The notes beneath the pieces were generated by a model. The model was not told the origin of the DNA, did not search any database, and saw nothing but the letters and a program-made list of their open reading frames with translations. A program made the translations under genes and the position numbers. A DNA stretch of 64,000 bases from Bacteroidales bacterium UBA4772 (GTDB lineage Bacteria > Bacteroidota > Bacteroidia > Bacteroidales > VadinHA17): the NCBI GenBank assembly GCA_002403305.1, contig DHHM01000007.1, positions 1 to 64,000 of the forward strand. The letters run 5' to 3'. Below, in pieces: positions 51,371 through 61,144 of this stretch; the stretch's first letter is position 1; every line of letters starts with the position of its first letter.

Positions 51371-51511
51371 GTCAGAAGCTTCCGGTCTGTCAGAAGCTTC
51401 CGGTCTGTCAGAAGCCTTCGGTCTGTCAGAGGCTTCCGGTCTGTCAGAGGCCTTCGGTCTGTCAGAGGCCTTCGGTCTGTCAGAGGCTTCCGGTCTGTCA
51501 GAGGCCTTCGG
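51371..51511. repeat. 18-bp tandem repeat, eight units, between convergent genes
   Basis: Seven full units and one 15-base partial unit of GTCAGARGCYTYCGGTCT. Units alternate between two versions: one reads gctTCCGG, the other gccTTCGG. The first three read GAAG and the later ones GAGG. The array fills the convergent gap between the TolC and DedA stop codons. It has no stop codons in several frames, so ORF callers see repeat peptides there, but these are not credible genes. Confidence 0.92.
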
Positions 51512-51541
51512 CCGTAAAACCGCGGCTCCCGGCGGGAGTGT

Positions 51542-52171
51542 TTATTGATCAGCGTTCCTCTTCCTGTTCCTGTAGGCCCTGATCCCTTTCCATGACAGCC
51601 ATATGACAAACAGCGCCCCAACCGCGTACATTACCCAGTCGAGGTATGGCAGTATATGATCCCGCATGTCATAGGCAAAATAGCCAATCAGGGCCAGGAT
51701 TAAGTTCCAGAGACCGGCACCGAGAAAAGTATAGAGAAGGAATGTCCATATGTTCATCCCGGAGAGACCGGCCGGGATGGATATCAGCTGTCGCACTGCC
51801 GGCACCAGTCTGCCTATGAAAGTAGAGGCCTTGCCATGTTTCACGAAATACTTTTCGGCATTCTCCACACTGCTTCGATGGATCAGCAGGGCATGGGCCC
51901 ACTTCGTGTCGGCCAGGCGGTAAAGCAGAGGCCTGCCCAGCCATATCGAAAGGTAATAGTTGATTATGGCTCCGGACATCGCACCTGCAGTCGAAGCCAG
52001 AAGCACTCCCGCCATGGTCAGCGAGCCCTCTCCCGCCTTCCACGCAGCAAAGGGAACAACTATCTCAGAGGGGAACGGCACGAATGAACTCTCGACGGTC
52101 ATCAGAAGCCATATCGTGAAATAATTAAGGTTGGCCATGTACCACTCAAAAACAGTCTGAAATATCTCCAT
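51542..52171 (-). CDS. DedA-family membrane protein
   Basis: A 209-residue polytopic inner-membrane protein of the DedA/VTT family, which takes part in envelope lipid recycling and proton-motive-force homeostasis. Family signature ESSFVPFPSEIVVPFAAW (about 27-44) and, later, TFIGRLVPAVRQLISIPAG (about 116-134), with the conserved Arg residues. The C-terminus is short and basic. It is convergent with the TolC gene across the 18-bp repeat array. Confidence 0.93.
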   Translation of the reverse strand: MEIFQTVFEWYMANLNYFTIWLLMTVESSFVPFPSEIVVPFAAWKAGEGSLTMAGVLLASTAGAMSGAIINYYLSIWLGRPLLYRLADTKWAHALLIHRSSVENAEKYFVKHGKASTFIGRLVPAVRQLISIPAGLSGMNIWTFLLYTFLGAGLWNLILALIGYFAYDMRDHILPYLDWVMYAVGALFVIWLSWKGIRAYRNRKRNADQ

Positions 52172-52178
52172 GCCAGGT

Positions 52179-52229
52179 AAGTCTGTAAAGTCGAAAGTCC
52201 TTAAAGTCCTTAAAGTCTAAAGGTTATTA
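52179..52229. repeat. AAGTC-based tandem repeat upstream of the DedA gene
   Basis: Consecutive units AAGTCTGTA, AAGTCGA, AAGTCCTTA, AAGTCCTTA, AAGTCTA, then AAGGTTATTA. Unit lengths are 7 or 9. The same pattern in shorter form is at 32043-32074. It lies directly upstream of the DedA start codon (minus strand). Confidence 0.7.
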
Positions 52230-52261
52230 TTCTGTTGCCTAATCTATTTATAATTACCTTC

Positions 52262-52391
52262 TTAATTCTTAATTCTTAATTCTTAATTCCATCCACTATT
52301 GCCGACTGTGGACTGTGGGATGCCGACTGCCGACTGTGGACTGTGGACTGCCGACTGCCGACTGTGGACTGTGGACTGCCGACTGTGGACT
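52262..52391. repeat. heptamer tandem arrays downstream of gyrB
   Basis: Two arrays with a 7-bp period. The first is four perfect TTAATTC units at 52262-52289. The second is thirteen units at 52301-52391, made of GCCGACT (A) and GTGGACT (B) with one variant GTGGGAT (b), in the order A B b A A B B A A B B A B. The last unit ends 3 bases from the gyrB stop codon (TCA, 52395-52397). The gap holds no gene. Confidence 0.92.
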
Positions 52392-52394
52392 GAA

Positions 52395-54380
52395 TCAAGC
52401 GTCAATATTGGCATACTTCGCATGCTTCTCGATGAACTCCCTGCGCGGCGGAACCTCGTCGCCCATGAGCATTGAGAAGATATGGTCAGCCTCGGCAGCA
52501 GAGTCGATGGTTACCTGGCGCAGTGTGCGCGTCTCCGGATTCATTGTCGTTGACCACAGCTGCTCTGCGTTCATCTCGCCTAGACCCTTGTATCTCTGGA
52601 TGGCGACGGATGACTCCTTACCCTGTCCCATCTCCTGAACAGCAGCGTCGAGCTCCTCATCATCCCAGCAGTATTTCTCGGCCTTTCCCTTCTTGACAAG
52701 ATAGAGGGGAGGAGTGGCTATGTAGATGTTGCCGTTCTCAATAAGCTCTTTCATATACCTGAAGAAGAAGGTCATTATCAGTGTGGTGATATGCGAGCCA
52801 TCAACGTCGGCATCAGTCATGATGATCACCTTTGCATACCTCAGTCCTGATATGTTCAGGGCCTTGCTGTCGTCGTCGGTGCCGATTGACACCCCGAGAG
52901 CGGTGTAGATATTCTTGATCTCCTCATTGTCAAAGATCTTGTGCTGCATGGCCTTCTCTACGTTGAGTATCTTGCCTCGCAGCGGCAGGATGGCCTGAAA
53001 GCGGCGGTCACGGCCCTGCTTGGCTGTACCGCCAGCAGAGTCTCCTTCAACTATGAATATCTCCGACACTGCCGGATTCCGGTCTGCACAGTCGGCCAGC
53101 TTGCCGGGCAGTCCTGACCCCGACAGAACATTCTTGCGCTGAACCAGTTCGCGGGCCTTGCGGGCAGCATGGCGGGCGGTGGCGGCAAGGATAACCTTCT
53201 GGACTATAACCTTGGCATCTTTGGGATTCTCCTCGAGGTAATTGGAGAGGGCGGTGCTTACTGCCACATCCACCGATCCCATCACCTCGGTGTTGCCGAG
53301 CTTGGTCTTCGTCTGCCCCTCAAACTGGGGCTCTGCCACCTTGCATGAGATGACCGAGGTGAGTCCCTCACGGAAATCATCGCCGTTTATGTCAAACTTC
53401 AGCTTGGAGGTTTGTCCTGAGTCTTCGGCATATTTTTTCAGCGTCCGCGTCAACCCCCTGCGGAAACCTGCCAGGTGGGTGCCCCCCTCTATGGTGTTGA
53501 TATTATTGACATAAGAGTGAACGTTCTCCGAAAAGGAGGTGTTATACTGCAGAGCCAACTCCACAGGAGTCTCACCCTTGTCGTAATTAATATAAATTAC
53601 ACCCTCGGTAAGCCTCTCACGGTTAACATCAAGATACTCAACAAACTCTATCAGTCCCCTTTCAGAATAGAACTCCTCCGTCATCGGGCCATTGCCGTTG
53701 CCGTTTTCAGCCTCCTCCCTCCTGTCGGTCAGTGTGAGCATGATACCCTTGTTGAGAAAGGCCAGCTCCCGGAGACGGGCTGCCAGGATGTCAAATTTGA
53801 AATCCAGTGTCTGGAAGATCGTGTCGTCAGGCATGAAGGTGGTGATTGTGCCGCTGCCGTCGGAATCCCCGGTCTGTGTGACCGGTGCCAGCGGCTTGCC
53901 TCTCTCGTAGGTCTGCGACCATTTCTTTCCCTGTCTCATGACATCTACCGTCATCGTGGAAGAGAGGGCATTGACACATGATACACCCACACCGTGGAGA
54001 CCGCCCGACACCTTATAGCTGTCCTTGTCGAACTTGCCGCCGGCGTGAAGCACCGTCATTACCACCTCAAGGGCAGAACGCTTCTCCTTTTCATGCATCT
54101 CCACAGGTATCCCGCGACCGTTGTCGACTACGGTCACAGAGTTATCTTCGTTTATCGTAACATCAATCTGAGTACAGTATCCTGCGAGAGCCTCATCTAT
54201 CGAATTATCAACTACCTCATATACAAGATGATGCAACCCCCTCACGCCAACATCACCAATGTACATCGCAGGTCTCTTCCTCACTGCTTCCAGGCCTTCA
54301 AGCACCTGAATGTTTCCGGCTGAATAGTCATCCTGCTCTTTACTCCTCTTCCTCTGTTCGTCATTAGTCATTCCAAGCAA
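52395..54380 (-). CDS. gyrB: DNA gyrase subunit B
   Basis: A 661-residue type II topoisomerase subunit. The ATP-binding GHKL region has EVVDNSIDEALAGYC and VDNGRGIPVEMHEKE; the transducer domain has ALQYNTSFSENVHSYVNNIN; and the TOPRIM part has EIFIVEGDSAGGTAKQGRDR and IIMTDADVDGSHI. The C-terminal end RRYKGLGEMNAEQLW-type block is intact. Gyrase rather than ParE is favoured by the segment PLRGKILNVEKA together with the length. It is followed by a heptamer repeat array; a -7 box is upstream at 54439-54446. Confidence 0.94.
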   Translation of the reverse strand: MLGMTNDEQRKRSKEQDDYSAGNIQVLEGLEAVRKRPAMYIGDVGVRGLHHLVYEVVDNSIDEALAGYCTQIDVTINEDNSVTVVDNGRGIPVEMHEKEKRSALEVVMTVLHAGGKFDKDSYKVSGGLHGVGVSCVNALSSTMTVDVMRQGKKWSQTYERGKPLAPVTQTGDSDGSGTITTFMPDDTIFQTLDFKFDILAARLRELAFLNKGIMLTLTDRREEAENGNGNGPMTEEFYSERGLIEFVEYLDVNRERLTEGVIYINYDKGETPVELALQYNTSFSENVHSYVNNINTIEGGTHLAGFRRGLTRTLKKYAEDSGQTSKLKFDINGDDFREGLTSVISCKVAEPQFEGQTKTKLGNTEVMGSVDVAVSTALSNYLEENPKDAKVIVQKVILAATARHAARKARELVQRKNVLSGSGLPGKLADCADRNPAVSEIFIVEGDSAGGTAKQGRDRRFQAILPLRGKILNVEKAMQHKIFDNEEIKNIYTALGVSIGTDDDSKALNISGLRYAKVIIMTDADVDGSHITTLIMTFFFRYMKELIENGNIYIATPPLYLVKKGKAEKYCWDDEELDAAVQEMGQGKESSVAIQRYKGLGEMNAEQLWSTTMNPETRTLRQVTIDSAAEADHIFSMLMGDEVPPRREFIEKHAKYANIDA

Positions 54381-54438
54381 TTTTTAGTTGAAAAAATATG
54401 TTTTAACGGTTTGATAATATGTTATTTATAAAATCACA

Positions 54439-54446
54439 CAAAGGTA
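54439..54446 (-). promoter_or_regulatory. -7 promoter element of gyrB
   Basis: TACCTTTG on the minus strand matches TAnnTTTG. A TTTG at 54472-54475 is 25 bases upstream, slightly beyond the usual spacing. The leader would be about 50 bases. Confidence 0.45.
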
Positions 54447-54528
54447 GCAAAAAGTAACATATTTACCCCCTCAAAGGCAACAATTAAATGAGATAGATAT
54501 GAACAATCATTACCGTTTTACCGACACC

Positions 54529-56220
54529 TTAAAGGCTGTAGGTAAATCCGCCCAAAATCATAAAATTACGTGAGGGATAATAGTTCCACTCAAAGTACCG
54601 GTTGTAGGAGATATTGTTGCACCGGAGCCAGAAGGAGATGTCGGGTGTGTAGCGATACTCGGCCCCCATGTTCAGGTTTGGGTGCACCGGAAGTTTGACG
54701 ATATCCCGGGGGGCCTTAACGAGTGCGTGCCGAACCCCCGTCAGGGAGAATGCGGCAGAGGCTATTATCTTGTTTCTCAGGTTGTATTCTGCCTTTAACG
54801 ATCCGTCCCAGTCAGGCTTATGCCATGCATACTCTTCACCTGACATGTCATACCCGTACCAGTTACCTGCCACTGTGAGAGTCAGCTGCCGGTCTACCGG
54901 GTACTTCACCTCACCGTGGACCTTCAGCAGGCTGCCGTCGTCATACACGGGCAGAAAATAGTTGCCGACACCAATGGTATCATTCATAAAGAGCAGCATG
55001 TCCCTGAACATCGTGAAGCTCACGCCAAGAGCATAAGTGGCTGTGACATTCATGTTACCCGATATGCCGGCCTTTATCCTCAACTGATTGTCGGTGCTGC
55101 GCAAAGTGAAGAGGGTGTCACCGGGCATCATCCACGGGTTGACGTAGGCCGTATTACGTGCCTGGTTGTTCTCCAGCCAGCCGTCGACAGCTGCCGTGAA
55201 CCTGAGGAACTGCGGTATAACCCTGAAGGTGAAGGAGACATCCGGGTAGAAATGCATATAGAGCTTTGTCTCCCCGCCCAGGAGAGGATCATAATTCTCC
55301 CTGAGATCAGCGTTCACCTTTAGCCCGAATTTAAATCTCCAGTTATCGTTGCCTTTTGTGATATACGGTTCCAGGGCAAGCAGGTTGCGCGCTTTGCTGT
55401 CAACACCTTTAGCAAAGAGATAGAGATCATAATTGAGATCCACGCCGCCGTAGAGCCCGAACATGTTGGTGCCTCCCCTGGCCTGAAGTGACGGGTTGTG
55501 CTGCATGCCGTCACTCTCGCGCATGAAGATGTTATAGCTCACGGTGGCATCCCAGTTGATATCGTTTGAGTCAGGCTCCATGGTGAAGTACCTCGCCCTT
55601 GCAGTCGCATCGTAATAGAGTGACCTGATATCCTTTTTGTCAGGATCGTACCCGATGACATCAGGGTCATAGCCGTAAGCATAGCGGGTCATCTGCCTGA
55701 AATCAATGTCCATATCGAGGCGGCTACGCCTGAAGTACTTCTTGCCGTAAAGAATAGCCTGGTTGTCAAGGAAACCGCCATATACCCTGGCATCATTCTC
55801 CAGTTCTATCCTGGATGCAGAGGCATAACTGCGGGTGAAGAGCCCGATACTGCCCTTCGCAGACCTTCCGTTTGATATGCTGACCTCGAGGAAGGGTGAC
55901 AGATAGGTGCCAAAACCGAGGCTCACATATCCCTTCCTGAGCTCCTCGAGAGGATCAGGCGACAGCACCGCTGATTTTATCGGGCTCACCTCGTATTCAG
56001 GAACAAAAGAACCGGGGGTGAAGTCGTACGCAAAGGTGACCCTCACTGTAGAGGTGTCATCGGCTGATGGCAGCAGGGTGTGCTTTGCAGCAGCCTGCAA
56101 TGTGGGCTTGTAAGGGTTGTACAGTGTCACTGACCTCCTTATTGCCTCATCCTCTGTCTGTCCGCCGGCAAGTACCGTGATCAGCAGGGCAGCTGCGGTG
56201 AAATATATCTTCTTCTTCAT
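54529..56220 (-). CDS. outer-membrane beta-barrel protein, TonB-receptor-like without plug
   Basis: A 563-residue protein with a signal peptide (about 1-21) and alternating aromatic strands throughout, as in an outer-membrane barrel. The C-terminal part (LRCNNISYNRYFEWNYYPSR followed by NFMILGGFTYSL) resembles the end of TonB-dependent receptors, but there is no plug, no carboxypeptidase-like domain and no TonB box, so gated transport is unlikely. It lies 19 bp downstream of the 1018-residue TPR gene and is almost certainly co-expressed with it. Function unknown. Confidence 0.75.
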   Translation of the reverse strand: MKKKIYFTAAALLITVLAGGQTEDEAIRRSVTLYNPYKPTLQAAAKHTLLPSADDTSTVRVTFAYDFTPGSFVPEYEVSPIKSAVLSPDPLEELRKGYVSLGFGTYLSPFLEVSISNGRSAKGSIGLFTRSYASASRIELENDARVYGGFLDNQAILYGKKYFRRSRLDMDIDFRQMTRYAYGYDPDVIGYDPDKKDIRSLYYDATARARYFTMEPDSNDINWDATVSYNIFMRESDGMQHNPSLQARGGTNMFGLYGGVDLNYDLYLFAKGVDSKARNLLALEPYITKGNDNWRFKFGLKVNADLRENYDPLLGGETKLYMHFYPDVSFTFRVIPQFLRFTAAVDGWLENNQARNTAYVNPWMMPGDTLFTLRSTDNQLRIKAGISGNMNVTATYALGVSFTMFRDMLLFMNDTIGVGNYFLPVYDDGSLLKVHGEVKYPVDRQLTLTVAGNWYGYDMSGEEYAWHKPDWDGSLKAEYNLRNKIIASAAFSLTGVRHALVKAPRDIVKLPVHPNLNMGAEYRYTPDISFWLRCNNISYNRYFEWNYYPSRNFMILGGFTYSL

Positions 56221-56239
56221 TGCTTTCTCCGTTTAATGA

Positions 56240-59200
56240 TCAGTTCGGTCTCTCTGTTGTTCCTGCTGCGGCTCCCTCCTCTGCGGTAAGTGCCGCGAGT
56301 CTGGAACGCGCCTCGCCAATGATACCGTCATCAGGCACTGTATAGTAGTCTATCAGGCTCTGCAGGGTAGCTTTGGCCTGGAACGTATCACCCTTCTTCA
56401 GGGCTATGTCTGAAAGTAAAAGGAATACCCTCCCCGTCCAGTATGCGTGGGGCGAACTCATATCTACAAACTGGTTGGCCTCCTTCTCCGCCCCGCTGAT
56501 GTCACCCGCCTGCCACAGCAGCTCCGCCACATGATATTTTGCTTCGGCACCGTAAGCCGTCGCCACCTCAGAACCCACCCTCCGGTAGTCGTCAAGCGCA
56601 TCCTCATTGTTGCCAAGATGCTGGTTTGATTTTGCCGTCAGGAAGGTCGCCTCACGCGCCAATTCCTCTGTCAGCTTGTCAGATTCCAGCACCAGCTCAG
56701 CTGCGGCAATGGTCTTTTCATCATCCTCCAGTCGCGCTGCTGACCTCATCATGCCAAGCCATGCATACATTCGGTTCTCAGGACTGGTCGCCTCTCCCCC
56801 CAGCCTTTCGTAGAGAGAGTATGACCTTCGGTAGCCGTCCTTGCCGTAGGTTATGGAAGCCGCTCCGAGAAGAGACTGCTCCATGAACTGGTTGTTGCCC
56901 ACGCTGACGACCTGCAAGTAGAGAGCGAGAGCTTCATCAAGGTCACCCGATCTGTTCAGACAGTCGGCAAGGTAGAACCTGGCATTGGTGGCAAAGCTTC
57001 CCGACGGAAACTCACGCAGATAATCCCTGAAGATCTCCGATGCACGGTCACAGTTGCCCTTGACATACTGGTTCTCCCCGGATATATATGTCATGGAATC
57101 ACGTGTGGCAGCCTTGATGTCTCCCATCCCTTCAACGTTCTGCATGTAGGCAAAATATGACTGCACGTCGTCCATATCCGTATATGCATTCCTGAGACCG
57201 TTGACGGCATTGCGGGCCTCAGGGGTGTTCCTGAAGTTCTCTATCACCTTCTTGAACTGGGCCACAGCCTTCTCGTTCTCACCTGCATTGTAGTATATCA
57301 GTCCCAGCTGTACCATCGCCGGCGGCACGAACTGGCTGGTGGTGTACCATGCAATGATGTTTGTGAAATCAGCCTCACCCCTCCTGGGCTGCCCGACGGC
57401 CACATGGGCACGGCCCCGCTCAAAGAGTGCATTTGGTATGTAGGCCGACCTGGGATACTTGTCTATCAGCGAGGTCAGGGTTGATATCTTCGCCTCGTTG
57501 TTGTTGCTCAGACCCAGGGCAAATCCCTTCTGGAACATCGCATAGTCGGCATCCTGCCTTGCATTTGCTATCACCCTGTCATAGTAGGATATGGCAGAAG
57601 TATAATCGGCCTGCATATAATAACAGTCGGCAATGCGGTTGAGGGCATCAACAACCATATCGGACCTTGCCGCACTCTTTACGTTCCGCGTGAATGCCAT
57701 GAAGGCGGGCAGTGCCCTGGCATATTCACCGCTGTTGTACCATAAATATCCGAGGTTGTAATCTATCAGTTCATACTCGGGAAGGCTGACTGCCGCAGGG
57801 AGCTTCCTGAAGCCCTCCCAGTCGTTGCCGGCTGCAATCACATTGCCGAGGTGGTAGTTCGATTCGCCTCTCCAGTAGAGTGCCAGCGCCCTTAGTTCGG
57901 GATTCATCTCCTTGTATAGCAGCGACTTGTCGAACATAGCCACTGCATCAGCAAATTTCCCGTTGCTATAGAGCTCAACCCCGCGATAATAGGTGACCTT
58001 CTGCCAGGCTTCCTTAAGCCTCTCATCCTTGTTGGTTATCTTTTCCAGCGAGCTGAGGGCCGCCTGGTAGTTCTTCAGCCTCATGTATGCCGATATCAGG
58101 TAGTCGTAAGCCTCCGACAGGTGGTCAGAGCCCGGATAGCTCTGGATGTAGCTGTGAAGGGCTTCTATTCCCTCACCAAAGGGAGCATAGGAGTTCTCAT
58201 ATGCCAGCTTGGCAAAATTAAAGAGAGCCTCCTCCTGCACCGCGGGATCATAATTCATCTTTGATGCAGCAGAGAAGGCCATCTGCGCCTTTTTCTTGTC
58301 GTTGCTCTTCAGATAGCATGAGCCCAGCATGTAATAGGCATTCTGCGTCAGGATGTCACTCCCGCCCACCACCTGGTTGAAGAGCCTGGCGGCCTTTTCG
58401 ATCTCATCAGTGCGGTAATAGCTGTAGGCCAGCTCATACTTGTCATTTCTGCCACTGAGCCTCGTCTCGCTGATAAATTTCTCAAGCCAGGGTATCGCCT
58501 CACTGTAGTTACCCTTCTGAAAGTGTGCGTCTCCGATGAAGCGGTATAGCTCTGTCTCCCTCTTCTTTCCGGCCTGGTCAATGAGCGAGGGTGCCATCTC
58601 CAGGATACCGTCATAATTCTCGTTGATGTAATAGATCTGAACGATATAGAAGGGCACCACCCCGCCGAAGGTCTCGTCACCACTGAGCCTTTCAAAGCCC
58701 TCCAGTGCCGTTTCATAGAAGCCGTTCTCATAAGCGATGGCCGAGTGATAGTAGATGGCCGGAGAGGTATAATCGGTATCCACGTCCATCAGTTCCGCAA
58801 AGAGCATCTGTGCCCTCTTCTCATCACCCCGCCTGTAGTGTGAATATCCGAGTTTGAATATATACTCTGCCAGCTCCCTGTCATCAAGCTTCAAACGGTC
58901 GGTCTGCTCAAACCAGTCGATGGCACAACTGTAATTGCGTTTCTGGTAGCAGTAAAGACCCGACTCTAACCTGGCCCGGTTGAGCATCGGGCTCTCACTG
59001 TTGCCCGCAATAAAGCGCTGCATCCTGTATTCGGCATCAGGCGCCATGAGGCGCATGGCGGAGATGGCTGCATGATACTCAGCATCAGCCCTCTGTATAC
59101 TGCTACCGCTCTTCTCCGTGGCAAGCCACCTGTCAAACAGCTCGATGGCAGTGGCATACTTGGCCTTCCCGTACATCTCATAAGCACTGTTCAGCAGCGA

Positions 59201-59296
59201 GGTCATCTCTTCACCGGAGAAGGACGACTGCCCCCTGACGGCAAGCCCGCCGGTGAGCAGCGCAACAACCATAATCACCAGTATCTTCCTGTTCAT
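56240..59296 (-). CDS. large exported TPR-repeat protein
   Basis: A 1018-residue protein with a signal peptide (ending LAVRGQ, about residue 23) and TPR-like helical pairs along almost its whole length, for example YAKATIELFDRWLATEK-like units near the start and YNAGENEKAVAQFKKVIENF near residue 665. No lipobox and no enzymatic motif is visible. It should be a periplasmic scaffold. It is the first gene of a pair with the barrel protein downstream, suggesting a barrel-plus-TPR envelope complex. Specific role unknown. Confidence 0.83.
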   Translation of the reverse strand: MNRKILVIMVVALLTGGLAVRGQSSFSGEEMTSLLNSAYEMYGKAKYATAIELFDRWLATEKSGSSIQRADAEYHAAISAMRLMAPDAEYRMQRFIAGNSESPMLNRARLESGLYCYQKRNYSCAIDWFEQTDRLKLDDRELAEYIFKLGYSHYRRGDEKRAQMLFAELMDVDTDYTSPAIYYHSAIAYENGFYETALEGFERLSGDETFGGVVPFYIVQIYYINENYDGILEMAPSLIDQAGKKRETELYRFIGDAHFQKGNYSEAIPWLEKFISETRLSGRNDKYELAYSYYRTDEIEKAARLFNQVVGGSDILTQNAYYMLGSCYLKSNDKKKAQMAFSAASKMNYDPAVQEEALFNFAKLAYENSYAPFGEGIEALHSYIQSYPGSDHLSEAYDYLISAYMRLKNYQAALSSLEKITNKDERLKEAWQKVTYYRGVELYSNGKFADAVAMFDKSLLYKEMNPELRALALYWRGESNYHLGNVIAAGNDWEGFRKLPAAVSLPEYELIDYNLGYLWYNSGEYARALPAFMAFTRNVKSAARSDMVVDALNRIADCYYMQADYTSAISYYDRVIANARQDADYAMFQKGFALGLSNNNEAKISTLTSLIDKYPRSAYIPNALFERGRAHVAVGQPRRGEADFTNIIAWYTTSQFVPPAMVQLGLIYYNAGENEKAVAQFKKVIENFRNTPEARNAVNGLRNAYTDMDDVQSYFAYMQNVEGMGDIKAATRDSMTYISGENQYVKGNCDRASEIFRDYLREFPSGSFATNARFYLADCLNRSGDLDEALALYLQVVSVGNNQFMEQSLLGAASITYGKDGYRRSYSLYERLGGEATSPENRMYAWLGMMRSAARLEDDEKTIAAAELVLESDKLTEELAREATFLTAKSNQHLGNNEDALDDYRRVGSEVATAYGAEAKYHVAELLWQAGDISGAEKEANQFVDMSSPHAYWTGRVFLLLSDIALKKGDTFQAKATLQSLIDYYTVPDDGIIGEARSRLAALTAEEGAAAGTTERPN

Positions 59297-59521
59297 AACT
59301 TTATCTTTTCATGAGCCTCTTGCAGCAAAAACAGCGCCACAAACCGGAGTCTGCAGACAATTTATTATAAAACAATATATTACGCCATATTTGCGACATA
59401 GTTTAACCAGCCGTAAAATTACAACTATAAAACAGGGTAAAAATCTCTTTAACACTCATTTTATCAACATCAATGCAGCTGATTGTTAATTCTTTTTTAC
59501 TTTGCACGAAAAGAAAACAGG

Positions 59522-60238
<717 letters not shown>

Positions 60239-61144
60239 TCACTTCAAGAGTCTCACCGGCCAGGGAAGGGTGTTTCTGTAGAGTCGGTAATAGATGGTTT
60301 TTGTTCCGCCGAACGACTTCATGAAGATGGCTATTGAGGGCACGGAAGACCCTGCGAAATCGAGGGTCATGCTGCTCTCCGCATCCATTCTGATGATATT
60401 GTCAATGACATGGTAGGCTGTCCTGAGCTCACGGCTCTTCCTGCTGCCTGCAGTAAAGAGCATTGTTATGCGTGAGCGGTAATAGATACAGAAGACTCCC
60501 CACAGCAGCTTTCCCTTCGGTGACCTGACGCCCAGTATCCTTCCTTTTCCCGTCTCGAGACAGTGATCCATCAGTGCCTGGAGACGTTTATAGCTGGTCT
60601 CCCGGATGACGCCGGCCCTCTTGCCGATATTGCTTCTGAAGAGAGAGATGACCTCTTGTGGTTTGACATCATCCACAATATCCTGCGGATAGCGGTGTGC
60701 AATGTTGATGTTCCTCCGGCAATCGGTAGAATAGTTCAGCCATATCTCCTCATAGGACCTGTCAAGCTTAAGCTCGAAATTGTCACGCCTGGTGATTGTA
60801 AATCCCGGAATGCGGATCTCCTGCCCGATATTCAGGTCGATAAGTCTGTAAAATTCCGGCATAAAGGAGACAAACTCCGAGGCTATCCTGTTGCTGTCGC
60901 CGTCAGCGGTAAACAGCCCCAGTTGCTGAAGAAAGAGCGGTGTGGCAATATAGCTGAAGCCAAACTTGCGCGAGCAGGGAAGCGGAAACAGCGACAGGTA
61001 GTCGTCATCTACCAGGGCTTCCCACCCGGGGGCCATGATATCGAGGTACCACGACCAGGGGTAAGGTCTCAGGCCGGGTATCTCCGCCAGGGAGTCATCC
61101 CATCTGCGGCGGTCTATCTCTTCATTTCTGAGGTATGCAATCAT
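60239..61144 (-). CDS. FemAB/GNAT-like acyltransferase, function unknown
   Basis: A 301-residue cytoplasmic protein whose pattern fits the GNAT fold of FemAB-like transferases: an N-terminal aromatic segment (LRPYPWSWYLDIM), a central SYEEIWLNYSTDCRRNINIA, and a C-terminal region with VIDNIIRMDAESSMTLDFAGSS followed by FMKSFGGTKTIYYRL. The last segment is typical of the GNAT substrate loop. It overlaps the preceding deacetylase gene by four bases (ATGA), so the two are translated together. A role in glycan or lipid-linked surface modification is likely from the partner; the donor and acceptor are unknown. Confidence 0.65.
   Translation of the reverse strand: MIAYLRNEEIDRRRWDDSLAEIPGLRPYPWSWYLDIMAPGWEALVDDDYLSLFPLPCSRKFGFSYIATPLFLQQLGLFTADGDSNRIASEFVSFMPEFYRLIDLNIGQEIRIPGFTITRRDNFELKLDRSYEEIWLNYSTDCRRNINIAHRYPQDIVDDVKPQEVISLFRSNIGKRAGVIRETSYKRLQALMDHCLETGKGRILGVRSPKGKLLWGVFCIYYRSRITMLFTAGSRKSRELRTAYHVIDNIIRMDAESSMTLDFAGSSVPSIAIFMKSFGGTKTIYYRLYRNTLPWPVRLLK

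Noticed and set aside
51371..51511. CRISPR array
   Set aside because: Units are directly adjacent with no spacers, 18 bp long, and there are no cas genes.
51311..51621. ORFs encoding RSVRG- or LTDRK-type repeat peptides in several frames
   Set aside because: They arise because the 18-bp repeat is a multiple of three and lacks stops; no start context or family support, and three frames are open at once.
52301..52391. CRISPR array or coding repeat
   Set aside because: Units are 7 bp and contiguous, so neither spacers nor a maintained reading frame exist.
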